The position numbers and the translations under genes are program-made. Shown piece after piece: positions 5,000 to 8,047 of a stretch of DNA of 8,047 bases. Under the pieces are notes generated by a model. It did not search any database and was not told the DNA's origin. It worked only from the letters and a program-made list of their open reading frames with translations. The stretch is taken from contig JACUTX010000112.1 of assembly GCA_014859615.1 (NCBI GenBank), positions 1-8,047 of the forward strand. The letters run 5' to 3'. Position 1 is the first letter of the stretch. Each line of letters begins with the position of its first letter. The stretch comes from Desulfuromonadales bacterium (GTDB lineage Bacteria > Desulfobacterota > Desulfuromonadia > Desulfuromonadales > UBA2294).

Positions 5000-6841
5000 T
5001 TATATGTGAAAGTTGAGAATCTGGTTCCCTTTTTTGTTTGCGGCTTCGAGTTCGCGTAGTTTTTTAACCACCTGATCCGCCATCTTCTCCGCCGGAACAA
5101 ATTCGCCATCGACCGTGAGTAATGTCCCGTCTTCTCCGGGAGAAGAGGCGTCCCCGCCGAGGTGAATCTCGATCAGACTGTTCTCTTCAAAGCGGCTGCG
5201 CAATTCATCGAGTCCGGGCTCGACGGCGTCGAGAGCGACCAGAACCACCAGCCCGGCATCGACCATCAGGCGTGCAACCTCGGCCGCACGGCGGACGATT
5301 TCCGGTCTGACTGTTGCTGAGTCGAGATCGCTGTTCAGACCCCGAAGCGTCTGGTCGTTGATCAGGTAGGTGTGTTCTCCGTGCCGGTAGAGTTGGCGTT
5401 CAACCGCAGTCGCGATGGCGGACGCATCGACTCTGTTGCTCCCGTTGAACCAGAGGACCTTTGCGCTCTGATCTTTGCGGGAGGCTCGTGCTTCCCGATC
5501 GACTTTTACAATTTCATCTTGCTTTTGCGTCGAGGAGACGTTCGCGGCGTCGACCATCCCGGCACCGACTGTCGCATTGCTGTAGCGATCGATCAGGATG
5601 AAACTGCCGGTGTTGCGGTTCTGCTTGTAAGGATCGAACGGAATCGGCCGGTCGGTCTGAATCGTACAGAGGCCGACTTCGTTCAAGGCCAGACTCCCGC
5701 CACTCTCCTGTTGCAGAGTGTTGACGTCGATCCGGGCGTTGACGGCTGTAATTCGAGCCTGCACTGTGGTCGAACCACTTTTGAGCAGGTAACTGCGACC
5801 GGGGAGAAGAGACTCTTCATGCATCCAGACAAGCCTGGTTTCGAACCGGTCGCTGTTGGCCGGCAGTGCTTCGGGCGCGGCGAACAAGTCACCCCGGCTG
5901 ATATCGATCTCATCGACCAGGGTCAAGGTTATCGCCTGTCCGGCCTGCGCCTGCGGCAGATCGCCGTCCATGGTGACGATCCTGGCGATCCGGCTCTTCT
6001 GGCCGGAAGAGGTCACCACAACAGCGTCACCGGGCCGGATGACGCCGGAGGCGACAGTGCCGCAGAAACCGCGAAAATCGAGATTCGGCCGGTTGACCCA
6101 CTGGACCCGCATCCGAAAGGGTCTGTTGTCGGCCGCATCATCGATCTCGACCGTCTCCAGATATTCCATCAGGGTCGGGCCGCTGTACCAACCGGTCTTG
6201 TCGCTCTGCTCCAGAACGTTGTCCCCTTCAAGAGCCGAGATCGGGATGGCGGTGATGCTGGCAAAGCCCAAGCCGGTGGCAAACGCTTTGTATTCGGCGA
6301 GGATTTCGTTAAAGCGCTCTTCACTGTAGTCGACCAGATCCATCTTGTTGATCGCCAGCACCACGTGACGAATCCCGACCAGCGAGACCAGATAGCTGTG
6401 CCGCCGGGTCTGGGTCAGCACCCCTTTGCGGGCATCGATCAGGATGACTGCACTCTGCGCCGTTGAGGCGCCGGTGACCATGTTGCGGGTATACTGCTCG
6501 TGCCCCGGCGTATCGGCGACAATGAATTTGCGCTTCTCGGTCGAGAAGAACCGGTAGGCGACATCGATGGTGATCCCCTGTTCCCGTTCGGCTTGCAGGC
6601 CATCTAACAGGAGGGCGTAATCGATTTTATCCCCCTGGGTACCGACCCGTTTGCTGTCAGCCTCCAGAGTTGCCAGCTGGTCTTCAAATACCATCTTCGA
6701 ATCCCAGAGGAGGCGACCGATCAGGGTGCTTTTGCCGTCATCAACACTGCCGCAGGTGATAAAGCGGAGCATCGATTTCTCTTCGTGAACCTTGAGATAG
6801 GCGTGAATATCTTCGGCAATCAGTTCTGATTGGTGGGCCAT
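5000..6841 (-). CDS. cysN: Sulfate adenylyltransferase subunit 1 (GTPase) with degenerate APS-kinase-like C-terminus
   Basis: The 613-residue CysN is the GTPase subunit of ATP sulfurylase. With CysD it couples GTP hydrolysis to formation of adenosine 5'-phosphosulfate (APS) from sulfate and ATP. Motifs of the EF-Tu-like G domain are GSVDDGKST (31-39), GITID (89-93), DTPGH (110-114), NKMD (165-168) and SAL (202-204), followed by beta-barrel domains to about 440. E. coli CysN ends near 475. Here residues 458-613 resemble the APS kinase domain of CysNC fusions (AKVLWFNG, RGLNSDL, VDAGLVVLVAL), but the P-loop GLSGSGKST reads GSNRVDASA (467-475), so the Walker A Lys is Ala473. The DGD motif is NDQ (495-497), and the later catalytic segments are missing or altered. 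Kinase activity is therefore not expected. The start overlaps the cysD stop by one base (TAATG), indicating translational coupling; AAGGA lies about 10 nt upstream. Confidence 0.96.
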   Translation of the reverse strand: MAHQSELIAEDIHAYLKVHEEKSMLRFITCGSVDDGKSTLIGRLLWDSKMVFEDQLATLEADSKRVGTQGDKIDYALLLDGLQAEREQGITIDVAYRFFSTEKRKFIVADTPGHEQYTRNMVTGASTAQSAVILIDARKGVLTQTRRHSYLVSLVGIRHVVLAINKMDLVDYSEERFNEILAEYKAFATGLGFASITAIPISALEGDNVLEQSDKTGWYSGPTLMEYLETVEIDDAADNRPFRMRVQWVNRPNLDFRGFCGTVASGVIRPGDAVVVTSSGQKSRIARIVTMDGDLPQAQAGQAITLTLVDEIDISRGDLFAAPEALPANSDRFETRLVWMHEESLLPGRSYLLKSGSTTVQARITAVNARIDVNTLQQESGGSLALNEVGLCTIQTDRPIPFDPYKQNRNTGSFILIDRYSNATVGAGMVDAANVSSTQKQDEIVKVDREARASRKDQSAKVLWFNGSNRVDASAIATAVERQLYRHGEHTYLINDQTLRGLNSDLDSATVRPEIVRRAAEVARLMVDAGLVVLVALDAVEPGLDELRSRFEENSLIEIHLGGDASSPGEDGTLLTVDGEFVPAEKMADQVVKKLRELEAANKKGNQILNFHI

Positions 6842-7746
6842 TAGAAATATCCTTCCTGTTTCTTCTTCTCCATGGAACCGGACTGGTCGTGATCGATCAT
6901 CCGCCCCTGTCGCTCACTGGTGCGGGTCAAGAGCATCTCCTGAATGATCTCCGGCAGTGTGGTCGCCGTCGATTCGACGGCGCCGGTCAGCGGATAGCAG
7001 CCGAGGGTTCGAAAACGGACCGACTTCATCTCGATCTTTTCTCCCGGCATCAGCTCCAGTCGGTCGTCATCGACCATGATCAACATGCCGTCGCGCTCCA
7101 CCACCGGCCTAACGTCCGCCCGGTAGAGCGGCACGATCGGAATCTGTTCGAGATGGATATACTGCCAGACATCGAGCTCGGTCCAGTTTGAGATCGGAAA
7201 GGCGCGAATACTCTCACCGGGGCGCACCCGGGCATTGTAGATGTTCCAGAGCTCGGGGCGCTGGCACTTCGGATCCCAGCGATGCTCGGCATTCCGGAAA
7301 GAAAAGATTCGCTCCTTGGCCCGGGACTTCTCTTCGTCGCGCCGGGCGCCGCCAAACGCCGCATCAAATTTGTATTTGTTGAGCGCCTGCTTGAGCCCCT
7401 CGGTCTTCATGATGTCGGTGTAGAGCCCGGAGCCGTGGGTAAAGGGGGAGATTTTCTGGTCGACCCCTTCCTGGTTGGTATGAATCAAGAGGTCGAAGCC
7501 GCAGTCGTGCGCCATCTTGTCGCGAAATTCGATCATTTCCCTGAACTTCCAGCCGGTATCGACATGCATCAGCGGAAACGGCGGCGGCGCCGGATAAAAA
7601 GCTTTGCGCGCCAGATGCAGCATCACGGCAGAATCTTTGCCGATTGAATAGAGCATGACCGGATTATCAAATTCGGCCGCCACCTCGCGGATGATGTGAA
7701 TACTTTCCGCTTCGAGCTGCTGCAGATGCGTCAGTTTCTGCCCCAT
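6841..7746 (-). CDS. cysD: Sulfate adenylyltransferase subunit 2
   Basis: The 301-residue catalytic subunit of ATP sulfurylase transfers AMP from ATP to sulfate to form APS, together with CysN. It belongs to the PP-loop ATP pyrophosphatase superfamily. The loop reads YSIGKDS (33-39), and further family signatures are FGGARRDEEKSRAKER, NWTELDVWQYI and the terminal KKQEGYF. Its length is almost that of E. coli CysD (302). An upstream ATG at 7800 would add 18 lysine- and valine-rich residues unlike the family. The ATG at 7746 has AAAAAGGA ending 7 nt before it, matches the family start, and is the one copied in the duplicate at 8029. The gene is first in the visible cysDN unit. Its upstream DNA is AT-rich and lies between it and a palindromic repeat; no convincing promoter was seen. 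Confidence 0.97.
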   Translation of the reverse strand: MGQKLTHLQQLEAESIHIIREVAAEFDNPVMLYSIGKDSAVMLHLARKAFYPAPPPFPLMHVDTGWKFREMIEFRDKMAHDCGFDLLIHTNQEGVDQKISPFTHGSGLYTDIMKTEGLKQALNKYKFDAAFGGARRDEEKSRAKERIFSFRNAEHRWDPKCQRPELWNIYNARVRPGESIRAFPISNWTELDVWQYIHLEQIPIVPLYRADVRPVVERDGMLIMVDDDRLELMPGEKIEMKSVRFRTLGCYPLTGAVESTATTLPEIIQEMLLTRTSERQGRMIDHDQSGSMEKKKQEGYF

Positions 7747-7764
7747 GATTGTGTCCTTTTTGAC
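7688..7764. repeat. 77-bp direct repeat, copy within the intact cysD start
   Basis: This stretch covers the cysD ribosome-binding site and first 20 codons. It matches 7971-8047 in the same orientation at 73 of 77 positions. The four differences all lie in codons 13-15. The repeat copies start 283 bp apart, and between them lie the AT-rich cysD leader, a palindromic element and an unassigned spacer. Confidence 0.93.
7754..7761 (-). promoter_or_regulatory. Ribosome-binding site that sets the cysD start
   Basis: AAAAAGGA on the minus strand ends 7 nt before the ATG at 7746. The same site, spacing and flanking bases recur in front of the truncated cysD copy at 8029. Confidence 0.8.
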
Positions 7765-7820
7765 TGAAATAAATATTTTTTTGGCAACTGTTCTGTACAT
7801 TAAAAATCATCAGAAAGCCT

Positions 7821-7895
7821 GTCATCCCCGAATTTTTTTATCGGGGATCCATGGCTTTAAAAGCTGGATTCTTTGATTACCCCCTCGGGAATGAC
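7821..7895 (-). repeat. 75-bp palindromic REP/MITE-like element, copy 2
   Basis: This is the reverse-orientation partner of 751-824, with GTCATCCCCGA and TCGGGAATGAC at its ends. Relative to copy 1 it has one inserted base and three substitutions. Two of the substitutions and the insertion turn one hairpin arm from TCGGGAAT into TCAAAGAAT, breaking that small hairpin while leaving the outer terminal pairing intact. It sits between intact cysD and the truncated cysD copy. The bases between it and that copy (7896-7963) hold nothing recognisable. Confidence 0.85.
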
Positions 7896-7963
7896 AACCT
7901 GTTTCGTCCTCTGCGAGATACCGATCTTAAGGTCTTGTCTCTCGCCTTCGACTATTCGCTGAA

Positions 7964-8029
7964 TCAATGACGGATGATGTGAATGCTTTTTTCTTCGAGC
8001 TGCTGCAGATGCGTCAGTTTCTGCCCCAT
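7964..8029 (-). pseudogene. cysD: Truncated copy of the cysD 5' end (21 codons)
   Basis: A second ATG at 8029, with the same AAAAAGGA site upstream, opens a frame that follows CysD for 20 residues (MGQKLTHLQQLE, then EKSIHIIR) and then reads His-stop (TGA at 7966-7964). Homology to cysD ends abruptly in codon 20. The two replaced residues (Ala13 to Glu, Glu14 to Lys) keep a plausible CysD N-terminus, so this may be the remnant of a slightly divergent cysD rather than a fresh copy. The duplicated block runs to the window edge, so its full extent is unknown. A short translated leader peptide is possible but unproven. Confidence 0.8.
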
Positions 8030-8047
8030 GATTGTGTCCTTTTTGAC
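7971..8047. repeat. 77-bp direct repeat, upstream copy, reaching the window edge
   Basis: This is the partner of 7688-7764, with four mismatches, all inside codons 13-15. Both the ribosome-binding site and the noncoding bases before it are identical to the copy at the intact gene as far as the window extends. Confidence 0.93.

Noticed and set aside
5372..6466. 364-residue plus-strand open frame opposite cysN
   Set aside because: It lies wholly antisense to conserved CysN coding sequence, with no recognisable motifs and no start signal; long antisense frames are common at this base composition.
7765..7820. Possible cysD promoter (TTGCCA near an AT-rich TATTTA)
   Set aside because: The boxes cannot be placed with acceptable spacing: about 6 bp from TTGCCA, or 18 bp only from a weak TGTACA. 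The real promoter may lie beyond the window.

Overview
The window is a bacterial sulfur-assimilation and methionine-biosynthesis locus. Every recognisable gene lies on the minus strand, so it reads from right to left. The gene content, a SAM-I riboswitch in a proteobacterial-looking setting, strong Shine-Dalgarno sites and several dispersed palindromic repeats suggest an anaerobic deltaproteobacterium of the Geobacter/Pelobacter/Desulfuromonas group. This placement is an inference, not a database match.

Layout in reading order (right to left): (1) 7971-8047, a near-copy of the cysD ribosome-binding site and first 20 codons, closed by a stop two codons later. (2) 7821-7895, a 75-bp palindromic repeat. 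(3) cysD and cysN (7746-5000), overlapping by one base (TAATG) and encoding the two ATP sulfurylase subunits; CysN carries a C-terminal APS-kinase-like domain whose Walker A motif is destroyed. (4) A short siroheme sulfite/nitrite reductase family protein (4934-3639). (5) cysK, O-acetylserine sulfhydrylase (3525-2572), with its own candidate promoter. (6) A ~107-bp imperfect palindrome directly after cysK. (7) A promoter, a complete SAM-I riboswitch and its intrinsic terminator, leading into a PLP trans-sulfuration enzyme (2150-999). (8) A 390-bp non-coding gap filled by nested inverted repeats, including a second, inverted copy of the repeat in (2). (9) The start of a second trans-sulfuration enzyme (608-1), cut by the window edge just after its PLP lysine.

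The genes form a pathway: sulfate is activated to APS (CysDN), sulfite is reduced to sulfide (siroheme enzyme), sulfide is fixed into cysteine (CysK), and sulfur moves through cystathionine to homocysteine (the two PLP enzymes). The APS-to-sulfite step is missing from the window. The dead kinase domain suggests that APS is used directly rather than through PAPS.

I see no wholly new defence or mobile system. The points most worth a second look are the decayed APS kinase domain, the truncated cysD copy, the inverted repeat pair flanking the locus, and the palindromes at 650-898 and 2459-2565.
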